64,000 bases of DNA from Candidatus Obscuribacterales bacterium (lineage in GTDB: Bacteria; Cyanobacteriota; Vampirovibrionia; Obscuribacterales; Obscuribacteraceae): contig JAIETF010000005.1 of the NCBI GenBank assembly GCA_019745415.1, forward strand, positions 62,001 to 126,000. Direction: 5' to 3'. This document shows positions 26,557-35,874 of the stretch, one piece after another. Position numbers and translations under genes: made by a program. Each line of letters starts with the position of its first letter. The first letter of the stretch is position 1. The notes beneath the pieces were generated by a model. The model made no database searches. It was not told where the DNA came from and saw nothing but the letters and a program-made list of their open reading frames with translations.

Positions 26557-28904
26557 CGTTATCTAGAAATCCCAATCTTGGCTTGGTGCTGGAGCGATCT
26601 TCTGAGACGGAGGGCTATAGGGTCAATTGCGCGCGTCCCGAGAATAGAGAATTCTTTGAGCGAATCGATAGTTTCTTTACCGGCAAGCGGCCTGAAGAGT
26701 GCCCCGGTTACGATGGACATTTGCGCAGTTTACCGGCCCCCGACTTAGCGCAATGTGGGCGTCAAGCCGTGCAGGACTATTTCGACAACGGCTGGACACT
26801 AACTGAATTGCTATTCTCTGCCCTAAAAGATGCAGAAGGTTTTTATCGACCTCCCTATCACGGTCTCAGGCATCCACTTATTTTTTATTACGTGCATCCT
26901 GCCGTGCTCTACATTAATAAATTGCGTTTGGCCAAGCTGCTTGATGCGCCCATCGATGCTTATTTTGAAAGTCTTTTCGAGACTGGTGTCGACGAGATGA
27001 GCTGGGACGATATGAGCAAGAACGAAATCGAGTGGCCGACTTTGTTTGAAGCCTATTCATATAGAACCAAAGCGTATGCCAAGATTTCTGCTCTGATTAA
27101 CTCGCATCCCGATCTTGCCGACGGGCACCAGGCAATATCTATGGAGCACCCTCTCTGGGCTCTTTTTATGGGTTTCGAGCATGAGAGAATCCACCTTGAG
27201 ACTTCTTCGGTTTTGATGCGCGAGTTGCCTGTTGACCTGCTTGAACGTCCGGCGGGCTTTGCGCCTCTGGCTCCGCACCTAAATGCTGTTGCAGATGCGG
27301 CTGCTGCTCTTCGGTATTCTGAAGGTGACTGGCAAGAGATAGAGGCGACATCGGTTCGTCTAGGTAAGTCCAAAGAGCATCCTAGCTATGGATGGGATAA
27401 TGAGTACGGCAGGCGCAGCGTCAATCTGCGCACTTTTCAGAGCGCACGCTCTTTGATTACAAACGGTGATTTCCTTGCCTTTGTAGAAGCCGGCGGTTAT
27501 TTCGAAGATCGGCTCTGGAGCGAGACCGGTCGGCGCTGGAAGAGCTTCCGTAATGTCAAGTTCCCCACTTTCTGGGTGCCTGATGGTCCTTCCGGCTCCA
27601 ATCAGTTTAAGTTGCGAACCATTTTTGAAGTTATCGATATGCCTCTGGATTGGCCCTGCCTGGTCAATTATCACGAGGCTAAAGCGTTTTGCCGCTGGCG
27701 CTCAGAGGTCGATAATCGACATTACCGTCTGCCTTCAGAGGCCGAGCATCATGCTATGCGGCGCTACGAGAGTGGAGCGGTCGGGCGTAATTCAGAGCTT
27801 AAATTCAGCAGCGAAAGCTCTACCAGACATGCCGATAGCGAAGGGGGCATCGTTGATGTCTTTGGTAATGTCTGGCAATGGCTGGAGGACCATTTCAATC
27901 CGCTGGAAGGTGCGAAAGTTCATCGCCTCTATGATGATTTTTCGACACCTTGTTATGACGGTCAGCACCAAATGATCATGGGTGGTTCATTCATTAGCAC
28001 TGGCGATGAAGCCAGTCAGTTTGCCCGTTTTCACTTTAGACCGCATTTTTTCCAGCATGCCGGCTTTAGACTGGTTTCTGCCGAGAGTGACAACGACGGG
28101 CAAGCCTATCGCTTTGATGGCGATGGTCAGCAGTCTAATCCTTACGAAACTCTCTCTGTTTTGAACGAGTACATGACTTTGCATTATGCTGCGCCGGAGA
28201 CCCAGCTGCCGTTTCAAGGGGGACCGCAGGCTGCTCTCTCTTTCCCGCAGCGCACCGCCAATCTTTTGATTGAGTTCTGTCGCAAGTTGGATGTACCGAT
28301 GCAGCGCGCTCTCGATATCGGTTGTGCTGTTGGCGGCTCCAGTTTTGCTCTCGCTTCCGCATTTGAGAAAGTGGTAGGCGTCGACTTGAGCAAGCAGTTC
28401 GTCGACACTGCGCAGTCTCTAAAAGAGCGCCTGAAATTTCCTTATCAGGTCAAAATTGAAGGTGATATCTATGAAGAAGCTGTTGCCTCAGTCGATGCGG
28501 GTGCTGCCGCTCGCGTTGAATTTAGACAAGCTGATGCTTGCAGTTTACCGGCTGAATTCATCGACTTCGACGCTGTTCTGATTGCTAATTTGCTTTGTCG
28601 CCTACCTTCGCCGGGGGCATGTCTGGGCCGGCTTGAAGGGATGCGAGGGCTTTTGCGTTCTGGAGGCATTGTCGTGATTGTCTCGCCTTATACCTGGATG
28701 GAGAAGTTTACACCCAGAGAGGTCTGGCTTGGCGGCTACTATGATGATGATGGTAAGCCCCATTTCTCGCAAGATGGAATCAAGGCTATGCTCGGAGATG
28801 AATTTCAACTCTTGCATCGTCAAGATATGCCCTTGCTGATCAGAGAGCATCGTCGTAAGTATCAATACATAGTTAGCGATGCTCTTGTTTTTCAGAAGCG
28901 CTGA
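26553..28904 (+). CDS. ovoA: 5-histidylcysteine sulfoxide synthase / mercaptohistidine N-methyltransferase (ovothiol biosynthesis)
   Basis: 783 aa: DinB-like iron site GFEHERIHLETS, FGE-sulfatase-like core (DVFGNVWQWLEDHFNPL, GGSFIS), C-terminal SAM methyltransferase (ALDIGCAVGGSSFALA). ATGA overlap with murE. Confidence 0.88.
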   Translation: MTLSRNPNLGLVLERSSETEGYRVNCARPENREFFERIDSFFTGKRPEECPGYDGHLRSLPAPDLAQCGRQAVQDYFDNGWTLTELLFSALKDAEGFYRPPYHGLRHPLIFYYVHPAVLYINKLRLAKLLDAPIDAYFESLFETGVDEMSWDDMSKNEIEWPTLFEAYSYRTKAYAKISALINSHPDLADGHQAISMEHPLWALFMGFEHERIHLETSSVLMRELPVDLLERPAGFAPLAPHLNAVADAAAALRYSEGDWQEIEATSVRLGKSKEHPSYGWDNEYGRRSVNLRTFQSARSLITNGDFLAFVEAGGYFEDRLWSETGRRWKSFRNVKFPTFWVPDGPSGSNQFKLRTIFEVIDMPLDWPCLVNYHEAKAFCRWRSEVDNRHYRLPSEAEHHAMRRYESGAVGRNSELKFSSESSTRHADSEGGIVDVFGNVWQWLEDHFNPLEGAKVHRLYDDFSTPCYDGQHQMIMGGSFISTGDEASQFARFHFRPHFFQHAGFRLVSAESDNDGQAYRFDGDGQQSNPYETLSVLNEYMTLHYAAPETQLPFQGGPQAALSFPQRTANLLIEFCRKLDVPMQRALDIGCAVGGSSFALASAFEKVVGVDLSKQFVDTAQSLKERLKFPYQVKIEGDIYEEAVASVDAGAAARVEFRQADACSLPAEFIDFDAVLIANLLCRLPSPGACLGRLEGMRGLLRSGGIVVIVSPYTWMEKFTPREVWLGGYYDDDGKPHFSQDGIKAMLGDEFQLLHRQDMPLLIREHRRKYQYIVSDALVFQKR

Positions 28905-28939
28905 AAAAAGAGATTAGCCAAGCAATATTGATTAAGCTA

Positions 28940-29242
28940 TTAGGGCACTAATAACTGCTCTGCCAGTAGCATGCTGTGCAAGCCGTCTAATTTGGCTTGC
29001 ACATGTTTAAATACTGCAAAACTGCATGTCAAAAGAAACAGGCTAGGGAAGCCGCCGCAGGCCATGACGGCAATGTAGCCGGGATAACAACGTAATTTGT
29101 CCAGCCCGATGGCGCTGAACACAAAGTAGAGAAGAAAAGGTGAATACCAGACTAAAAACAGCGACAGCGAAAGCATGGCGAGATAGCGGCAGAACCAAGA
29201 GCACTCAGATCTGAATCGGGCTAATTGCATTGCCATCACCAA
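28940..29242 (-). CDS. Hypothetical membrane protein
   Basis: 100-aa ORF with two to three TM-like segments. Confidence 0.5.
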   Translation of the reverse strand: MVMAMQLARFRSECSWFCRYLAMLSLSLFLVWYSPFLLYFVFSAIGLDKLRCYPGYIAVMACGGFPSLFLLTCSFAVFKHVQAKLDGLHSMLLAEQLLVP

Positions 29243-29309
29243 GTCGACTGTTTAGTCTTTTAGAAATATATTGCACTGTATATAATATAGCTCAAAAAGA
29301 AAGAGAGCC

Positions 29310-30023
29310 ATGGCGATAGAATCAAGCAGCACGACAGAAAATAGCGAGAACCTGGAAGAAAGTCCTTACTACACTGGACAGGCTCGCTTTGAATTTTTGG
29401 TTGAGCGTATCTCTACCCGGGTACGCAATAAGATCTATAAGTCTTTTGCCGAGTTAGCAAAACCTGCACCCGATCTAAAAGTTCTCGATATTGGAGTCAC
29501 TTCCAATCGTAGGTCCGATTCCAATTTTTTCGAAGCTTGTTATCCTCATAAAGAGCAGATTACCGCAGTGGGCTTGGAAGATGCTTCTTTCCTCAGTGAG
29601 ATGTATCCAGGGTTAACCTATATCCAAGCTGATGCCATGCACTTGCCTTTTCCAGATCGCTCCTTTGATATAGCAACCAGCTGGGCGGTGATTGAGCATG
29701 TAGGTTCACGAGAGAGGCAGCGCCGTTTTCTCGCCGAGATGGCTAGAGTAAGTCGCCGGCTCTTTGTCACCACACCTAATCGCTGGTATCCGGTAGAGTT
29801 TCATACAGTTTTACCCTTTCTGCATTGGCTGCCGCCTGACCAGTTTCGTCAAATTTTGAAGGCTCTAAAGAAAGATTATTTCGCCGATGAAGCCAACTTG
29901 AACTTACTCTCCGAGCAGGATTTCATAGGGCTATTGCCGGATGGCATGAAGGTAACCACTGCTCATGCTCATTTGCTTGGGCCGGTATCGAATTTGGTGC
30001 TATGGGCGGAATGGACCGACTGA
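29310..30023 (+). CDS. SAM-dependent methyltransferase (class I)
   Basis: KVLDIGVTSNRRSDSNFFE, DAMHLPFPDRSFDIATSWAVIEHV. Confidence 0.82.
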   Translation: MAIESSSTTENSENLEESPYYTGQARFEFLVERISTRVRNKIYKSFAELAKPAPDLKVLDIGVTSNRRSDSNFFEACYPHKEQITAVGLEDASFLSEMYPGLTYIQADAMHLPFPDRSFDIATSWAVIEHVGSRERQRRFLAEMARVSRRLFVTTPNRWYPVEFHTVLPFLHWLPPDQFRQILKALKKDYFADEANLNLLSEQDFIGLLPDGMKVTTAHAHLLGPVSNLVLWAEWTD

Positions 30024-30055
30024 CCCGACTGATTTTGATTGTCTTCCGCACTCTT

Positions 30056-31849
30056 TCAGTCGAGCTTAAGAATCATAAAGGTGCTCGGATAAGTCCATTT
30101 GGTTTCATTTGCCTGATAGGCCGGCACTAGTGCCCAGCCTTGACCGGTCTGCTTCAAGGTAAGCCAATTTTTCAAACGCTGGTCGCTTGGTCTGGGCAGT
30201 TCTTCTTCGCTTAGACAGAGCGGTACTTCCCGCAGGTAGGGTTCTTGCACCACGGCTTTCACACCAAGTTTTTTCAATCTCTCAACAATTGCTGCTTGTT
30301 CGCTTTCACCCAGCTGCCAGAATTCTTTTGGTTTGACAAAGTCAACCACTATTTTGAGTTTGGCCAGTCGAGCAAAATAATAGCGGCAACTGCCCAGCTG
30401 GGCAATTTTGTCGCCTTCTTGCAGCCCTTCTCGTTTCAGCAAGGACGCTATCGTAATCTCAACCGGCCTAAAGCCTTCCGCTCTGTTCTCGTCTCTCAAG
30501 AGAGGGCTATAACTAAAGGCAAAAATAGTCAGGCGCAGCAAGGCAAAGGTAACCAGACAAAGGCAAACAAGTCTTAATGCTCTATAGCTCTTGTCTTTGG
30601 GTAATTGCTTAAGGCTAATAAAGAAAATTGTGAAAAGTGGTACTAAATATGGTGTGTAGTATCTCTCTGAATTGACAGACATGTCGATGCCCAAAAGCAT
30701 AAAGCCGAGGCCGGCGGCGACTGGCAACCATAGAAAGGCAGTGCTGCAGGGACCGGTCAGAGGTCTTAAGGTCTTCCAGGCGATAAGCCAGAAAAGTGCT
30801 GCCGCCCATAGAAAGAGAAGAGAATACTTGACTAGGTTGGCAAGAACGCGGGGCAGATATTCATGCCATTCGATGATTGTTTCTACACCAGCGTACCAAT
30901 AATATGGGGCATACCAGGGTGAATACGTGACTGGTCTATCGTCGGCAAATTCATAGGCTTCTGGTTTTTGCAAATAAATGCGGGTAGGATGCAGAAAGCT
31001 TGGACTGCGTCCGTGGGTGATTGGCTGCTTGAGAAAAATGTTCCAGCTTTGTCCGACTTTCCAAACGTCTGAGAAAGTAAGATGCTCAGCTTTGCTTGAG
31101 ATCAGTGCAATATAAGGAGCGCAAAGAATAAAGAGAGCAGCCAAGCCGACTAGAATGACTGAACGGGCTTGTTTTACTTTTCTAGCCGACGCTAGAAGAC
31201 CTAGCAAGGTGAGCGCAGCATAAGCCAAGATTGGAGCCTTACTAAGGTAACCGACAAAACCGCTTGCGGCAAGCAAGAGGCTGGTTTTGAGCGAAAGTTG
31301 GCCCTGCCCTTCCAAGTCTTTGGCGAGACGCAAAGCAAGACCGGTAATGATAAAGGCGAAACAGGAAGAGAGCAGATCTGGGGTGCCGTACATGGTCTGC
31401 CCCAAAGTAAGGCTCGAATAGACGAAAACTGCAGTGAGACTGACCAAGGTCAATCCCCAGAATTGGGCAAGTTTAGCTTGGTCTTCTGTCTTGAATCGGC
31501 TTTCTATAAAGATTTTGACTGAGTTGAGCAAAAAGAGAAAGCAGAGACAGAGCGCTGCGAATAAACCTAGGTTGGTCATCCGAACCAAGAATATTTCGTT
31601 CTCTATATTGCCTGCTGCCGCTTTTAGAACTAGGGCGACGATAATGCCATAAAGCGGAGACCAATATGGGTTGATAAAGTTCCGCCAGTCAGCTTTCCAG
31701 AATGCCTCGCCATTATCTAAGTAAGAAATTAGGTCGGTATCCCAGAGATTGGCTAGGTTGCGCCAAACATAAGCTTCTTCTGCGGCCAGGGCCAGACCTG
31801 CCAAGGCTAAGATGGCAAAGATAAACCGATAGCCGCCGGATAACTTCAA
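30056..31849 (-). CDS. Multi-TM glycosyltransferase-like membrane protein (GT39/ArnT-like)
   Basis: 597 aa, about ten hydrophobic segments, D-containing first periplasmic loop (LWDTDLISYLDNGEAF); overlaps the GT2 gene. Confidence 0.72.
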   Translation of the reverse strand: MKLSGGYRFIFAILALAGLALAAEEAYVWRNLANLWDTDLISYLDNGEAFWKADWRNFINPYWSPLYGIIVALVLKAAAGNIENEIFLVRMTNLGLFAALCLCFLFLLNSVKIFIESRFKTEDQAKLAQFWGLTLVSLTAVFVYSSLTLGQTMYGTPDLLSSCFAFIITGLALRLAKDLEGQGQLSLKTSLLLAASGFVGYLSKAPILAYAALTLLGLLASARKVKQARSVILVGLAALFILCAPYIALISSKAEHLTFSDVWKVGQSWNIFLKQPITHGRSPSFLHPTRIYLQKPEAYEFADDRPVTYSPWYAPYYWYAGVETIIEWHEYLPRVLANLVKYSLLFLWAAALFWLIAWKTLRPLTGPCSTAFLWLPVAAGLGFMLLGIDMSVNSERYYTPYLVPLFTIFFISLKQLPKDKSYRALRLVCLCLVTFALLRLTIFAFSYSPLLRDENRAEGFRPVEITIASLLKREGLQEGDKIAQLGSCRYYFARLAKLKIVVDFVKPKEFWQLGESEQAAIVERLKKLGVKAVVQEPYLREVPLCLSEEELPRPSDQRLKNWLTLKQTGQGWALVPAYQANETKWTYPSTFMILKLD

Positions 31850-33018
31850 CCGGTCTCTCCCTTGCTCATCGACATGGCTGAAATGAAGAGAGAGGAAAAG
31901 AAGCAGGAGAGTCCGATGATAATCAGGGTTGAGGCAAAGGCTGCGAATTCAGGTCTTGGCAGAGGCGTCATGCCTAAGTGCAGCCATTTTAGAACGAGCA
32001 AGGCCATGATCACTGTGCCGGTGAGTGTGAGCACCATGCCTGAAATTAAACCCATCTCTAGGTTGAAGATTTTGTAGAAGCTCAAAATAAAGGGATTATT
32101 GCGATCAAAGCGGCGGCTCCAGGAGTAGGTTTTGGCATGCAGCCAGAGGCTCAAGATTTGGAAGCCGGTCACGGCCATAGTGGATGCCACCATACTTGAT
32201 ACTACACCCAAGGCTCTTCCGTCTGATTGAATCAGTCTAAACAGAACGACAAAATGCAAGAGCATGCCCATTCCGAAAAGAAACAAGCCGGGAATAAGAA
32301 AGACTTTGTTTGGGGCGTAAATGAGCATCATGCGCAGGCTGCGCCAGCCATCTTTGAATGTATTTAGCTTCGATTCGCCCAGGCGCTCACCCAAGGTGAT
32401 TGGTATTTCTTTGATACGCAGACCGGCTAGTCTGGCATTGATAGCTAACTCTAGATTGAATTCCATGCCGGGACTGACCGGTCGAATTTTTTCATAAGCT
32501 TCTCGGGTAAAGGCTCTATAGCCGCAATAGACATCGGAATAGCGGGCCCCGAAGAGTATGTTCAAAATCAGGGTGAGCATGGGATTGCCTACATAGCGAT
32601 GCAGCCAGGTGATATTTTTTTCGCCCTTGCCTAGATATCTGCTGCCTGTGACAAAGTCATATTGGCCATTTTGCAGACCTTCTAGAAATTGTGGCAACAT
32701 GGTTAAGTCATAGGTGTCGTCGGCATCGGCCATAATCAAATAGCGGCCGCGAGCATGTTCAAAGCCCTTGAGATAGGCGTTGCCGTAGCCCCTGAGTGGC
32801 TGATGACAAAGGCTGGCGCCCATTTCTGTGGCGATTTCAACCGAGCGATCGGTGGAGCCGTTGTCGGATACCACCACTTCGCCGTCAATATTGTTTTCCA
32901 CAAAAGTCTTCTTTATTTTTTCGATGCAAATGCCAAGCGCCTTTTCTTCATTGAGGCATGGCATTACCACTGATACCAATGGCGCAACGTTTTCTTCTTT
33001 TGTTTGGGCGTCGATCAT
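31846..33018 (-). CDS. Family 2 glycosyltransferase (dolichol-P-mannose synthase-like) with C-terminal TM
   Basis: VSVVMPCLNEEKALG, VVSDNGSTDRSVEIA, IMADADDTYD, then TM helices. Confidence 0.92.
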   Translation of the reverse strand: MIDAQTKEENVAPLVSVVMPCLNEEKALGICIEKIKKTFVENNIDGEVVVSDNGSTDRSVEIATEMGASLCHQPLRGYGNAYLKGFEHARGRYLIMADADDTYDLTMLPQFLEGLQNGQYDFVTGSRYLGKGEKNITWLHRYVGNPMLTLILNILFGARYSDVYCGYRAFTREAYEKIRPVSPGMEFNLELAINARLAGLRIKEIPITLGERLGESKLNTFKDGWRSLRMMLIYAPNKVFLIPGLFLFGMGMLLHFVVLFRLIQSDGRALGVVSSMVASTMAVTGFQILSLWLHAKTYSWSRRFDRNNPFILSFYKIFNLEMGLISGMVLTLTGTVIMALLVLKWLHLGMTPLPRPEFAAFASTLIIIGLSCFFSSLFISAMSMSKGETG

Positions 33019-33024
33019 AGATGC

Positions 33025-34002
33025 TTATTTCGGTGGTTTTTGGAAAACAACTTGGATGTTTGAGGTGGAGAAGCCTAGTTTTGCTCTCAATATATCGAAT
33101 GCTGTAAAGACACTCAAGAGAAAGAGGTTTCTAAATGGGTCGAAAAGAGCGCCGGCGAGCTTGTCCGAGATTTTCTCCTTGACTATGTGGTGGAGAGAAT
33201 AAATCCAGAAAGTCTGGGCTGGCAGATATTTTACCGAGATAACTTGCAAGCCGGCATTCGCCCCCAGCCTGGTCAGGCTTTCTTTATTAAAGAGATACCA
33301 ATGTCTGGGAAAGTGATAACCGCCCCAGTAGCGCTTTTTGAAGAGAGTGCAGTCGAGACTATTTACATTCGGAGTCTCGACAACTAAAACTGCCTGCGGT
33401 TTCAGCAATTGGGCCAGGCTCTTCATGACCAAATCAGGGTCTTTTACATGTTCCAGCACTTGCAGAATGACAATCAAATCAAAAGGCTCTTCCTTCTCTA
33501 GTTGCAGCGCGGCATCTTCAGCGGCGCCAAGAAAGGCGTTGAAACCTCTATCTCTCAGCTTTTCTACTGTTTCGGCATTGATTTCCAGACCATAGAGATT
33601 TTGGCGACTGAGGCCAAGTTTTTCCAGAATTTCCAGATTTCTACCGTTGCCGCAACCGATGTCTAGAAAGCGAGGGTTGGCTGCTGGGCAAAACTTGAGC
33701 CAACCTTTTGACTTGTTCTTATCTAGAAAGTCTTTGACTTTTATGGCCAGTGCATTAACGCGGTTGGAATAGTTGTAAGAGTAATAGTTTTGAGGATAGA
33801 TTCTAGCCAGTTCTTCTGCACTTGGACGGGGATTGAGATAGATTGTCCGGCAAGTCTGACATTCCACCATGAAAAAGGTATCGGCGCTGGTATCGTATTC
33901 GAAGTCGAGTCCCCTGGCAACTTCAACGGCGGCACTGACTGCCGTTGCTCTGCAAACCGCACATTCGGCTGGTTCCATTTTTAAGGCTTGACCTTCGCTC
34001 AA
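33025..34002 (-). CDS. SAM-dependent methyltransferase with N-terminal Cys motif
   Basis: CAVCRAT..CQTCRTIYLNPRP; FLDIGCGNGRNLEIL; VLEHVKDPDLV. Confidence 0.87.
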   Translation of the reverse strand: MSEGQALKMEPAECAVCRATAVSAAVEVARGLDFEYDTSADTFFMVECQTCRTIYLNPRPSAEELARIYPQNYYSYNYSNRVNALAIKVKDFLDKNKSKGWLKFCPAANPRFLDIGCGNGRNLEILEKLGLSRQNLYGLEINAETVEKLRDRGFNAFLGAAEDAALQLEKEEPFDLIVILQVLEHVKDPDLVMKSLAQLLKPQAVLVVETPNVNSLDCTLFKKRYWGGYHFPRHWYLFNKESLTRLGANAGLQVISVKYLPAQTFWIYSLHHIVKEKISDKLAGALFDPFRNLFLLSVFTAFDILRAKLGFSTSNIQVVFQKPPK

Positions 34003-35244
34003 TCAGTTCCCCTTGCTCTCGTTAGCCAGAGGCAGGCTGGCAAAGAGTTTAAACAAGAAGACCAGATAGCTCTTATGGCAAGTGATTTCGGGTCGTCCTT
34101 TGAGCTTGTTGTGGACTTGTTTGCGATTATAGTAAGGCACCCGCGGAAAGAGGTGATGTTCTGCATGTAGGTGCATTGAATGTGGTGCAAAAACAATTTT
34201 TTCCGCTAGATTGGGTGTGTAAGATACCATTCTTTTAGCATCGGCGCTCTCGTCAGGCAATATCGGCACGGCATGGTCGCAGAAGGCTCTAATTTCGTCG
34301 GCAAGAAAAACGCAAAAATAAATGGGCAAGATCCAGTGAGTGAGATAAAGCCAGAGCGGTAGGTGCAGCACCAGTAGAAGCGATAGAATTGCTAGTTGCC
34401 AAATCGCTACGGCTAGACGATTTTTGATATAAGTGATGAGCGGCTTTGCTGCTTTGTTGTCACTGTTTGCATTGCCCTTGGGCTTGACTGCTTCAGCATC
34501 TAGATCGTAATTCGGTTCTTCTCTATCGCACACGCTCTCTAAGACCTGGTTTTTGTTAGTTTCCCGGGCCCTCAATCGAGCCCCAAAGGGCGAGACTTTG
34601 ATCACTGTTTTGACAAAAGTCTTGATGCCTAAGCAAAAAGCCAGCAAAGCGAGAAAACTGTTTTTGTCTGAGAGTCTATGCAAATAACGATCTGGATCAT
34701 CAGCGTGCCCCAAGCGCTTATGATGCTCAAGATGATTGCGTCTGCCGTCTTCAAAGGCCATAAACATCGGCGAGTAGATTAGCCAACGGCAGATTGTGTC
34801 ATTAGTGTTCAAGTTTTTGTGCAGGCAGCCGTGTAGACCGTCGTGACCAAGAATGAATAGTCCGTATTGTCCAAAACCGATAAGAAAGAAGGCGGCAATC
34901 ATAACCGCCGGCGCAGGCAGCGCCGCGGCTAGGTTGTTGCAGAGGCAAAGCAGAGTCAAGCCAAGGGTAATTGAAAGCCAATTGACAGCAAGGTCCAAAC
35001 CAGAGCGGCGGCTATCAATTTTCAGCCATGTCTTCAGTTCTTCCGTTCCAACCAGAGCCCTTAGACGTTTATGAATTGCGTCAATGTCTTGGTCAATATC
35101 TGGCTCGGTCTCTTGGGGACTCTTTTGCTGAACTGCCTTAATGCCTGAATTATCGGCAGCCTTTTCACTGTCGAGACAATTTTCTTGGTCTGTGAATCCT
35201 TCCAGGCTCATACCTGAGTTATACCTGATTTCAATAGCATTCAA
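34003..35244 (-). CDS. Membrane fatty acid desaturase-type protein
   Basis: Three histidine boxes: GHDGLHG, RRNHLEHHKRLGH, HAEHHLFP. Possible start at 35244 or 35211. Confidence 0.88.
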   Translation of the reverse strand: MNAIEIRYNSGMSLEGFTDQENCLDSEKAADNSGIKAVQQKSPQETEPDIDQDIDAIHKRLRALVGTEELKTWLKIDSRRSGLDLAVNWLSITLGLTLLCLCNNLAAALPAPAVMIAAFFLIGFGQYGLFILGHDGLHGCLHKNLNTNDTICRWLIYSPMFMAFEDGRRNHLEHHKRLGHADDPDRYLHRLSDKNSFLALLAFCLGIKTFVKTVIKVSPFGARLRARETNKNQVLESVCDREEPNYDLDAEAVKPKGNANSDNKAAKPLITYIKNRLAVAIWQLAILSLLLVLHLPLWLYLTHWILPIYFCVFLADEIRAFCDHAVPILPDESADAKRMVSYTPNLAEKIVFAPHSMHLHAEHHLFPRVPYYNRKQVHNKLKGRPEITCHKSYLVFLFKLFASLPLANESKGN

Positions 35245-35331
35245 TTACTCGCTTTCTGCTTTCCTAAATTATATAAACAGCCTCTATACTGTTCCAGAAC
35301 TCTATATTGCGCTAGAAATGAAGGGGCCCAC

Positions 35332-35808
35332 TTGCCGACCGAAGTGACAGTTGTCAATCTCTCACAGTCTTCACCGCCGCAAATTGAAGCGGTGCAGGCG
35401 GCTGTGTTGCGCTATCTCGGCACTGCTCGTCCGCCGGATCTGCAATGGAATCCACAGCCGCTTGTGCTTGCCTTGCGCGGTGTCGGTGCCAATCTAGAAG
35501 AAGATGAGTATCTCGGTGGTCTAATCGGAGAGACTCTTTGGGGGTATTTGCACGTGCGCCTTCTCTCGGTGGACCAAGCTCTGCGCGGCCGAGGTTTGGG
35601 TCGGCGACTTATGGAGGCTGCGCATGCCGAAGCGCAACGGCGCGGCTGCCATGGGGCCTATCTTGATACTTTTAGTTTCCAGGCTCCTGATTTCTATCAA
35701 AAGTTAGGTTATGAAATTTACGGAAAACTCGATGATTTTCCCCAGGGCTACTGTCGATATTTTCTGCGCTGCAGCCTCGTCCACGGCAAAAATCAAGATT
35801 CGGAATAA
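35332..35808 (+). CDS. GNAT-family N-acetyltransferase, TTG start
   Basis: LSVDQALRGRGLGRRLMEAAHAEAQRRGC acetyl-CoA motif; LDTFSFQAPDFYQKLGYEIYG. Confidence 0.9.
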   Translation: MPTEVTVVNLSQSSPPQIEAVQAAVLRYLGTARPPDLQWNPQPLVLALRGVGANLEEDEYLGGLIGETLWGYLHVRLLSVDQALRGRGLGRRLMEAAHAEAQRRGCHGAYLDTFSFQAPDFYQKLGYEIYGKLDDFPQGYCRYFLRCSLVHGKNQDSE

Positions 35809-35874
35809 AGTTTTCGGTGGTTGCGTATCAATACCTATACGTTGTCGGCAAAGTCACTTGAGGGTCTGATATTA

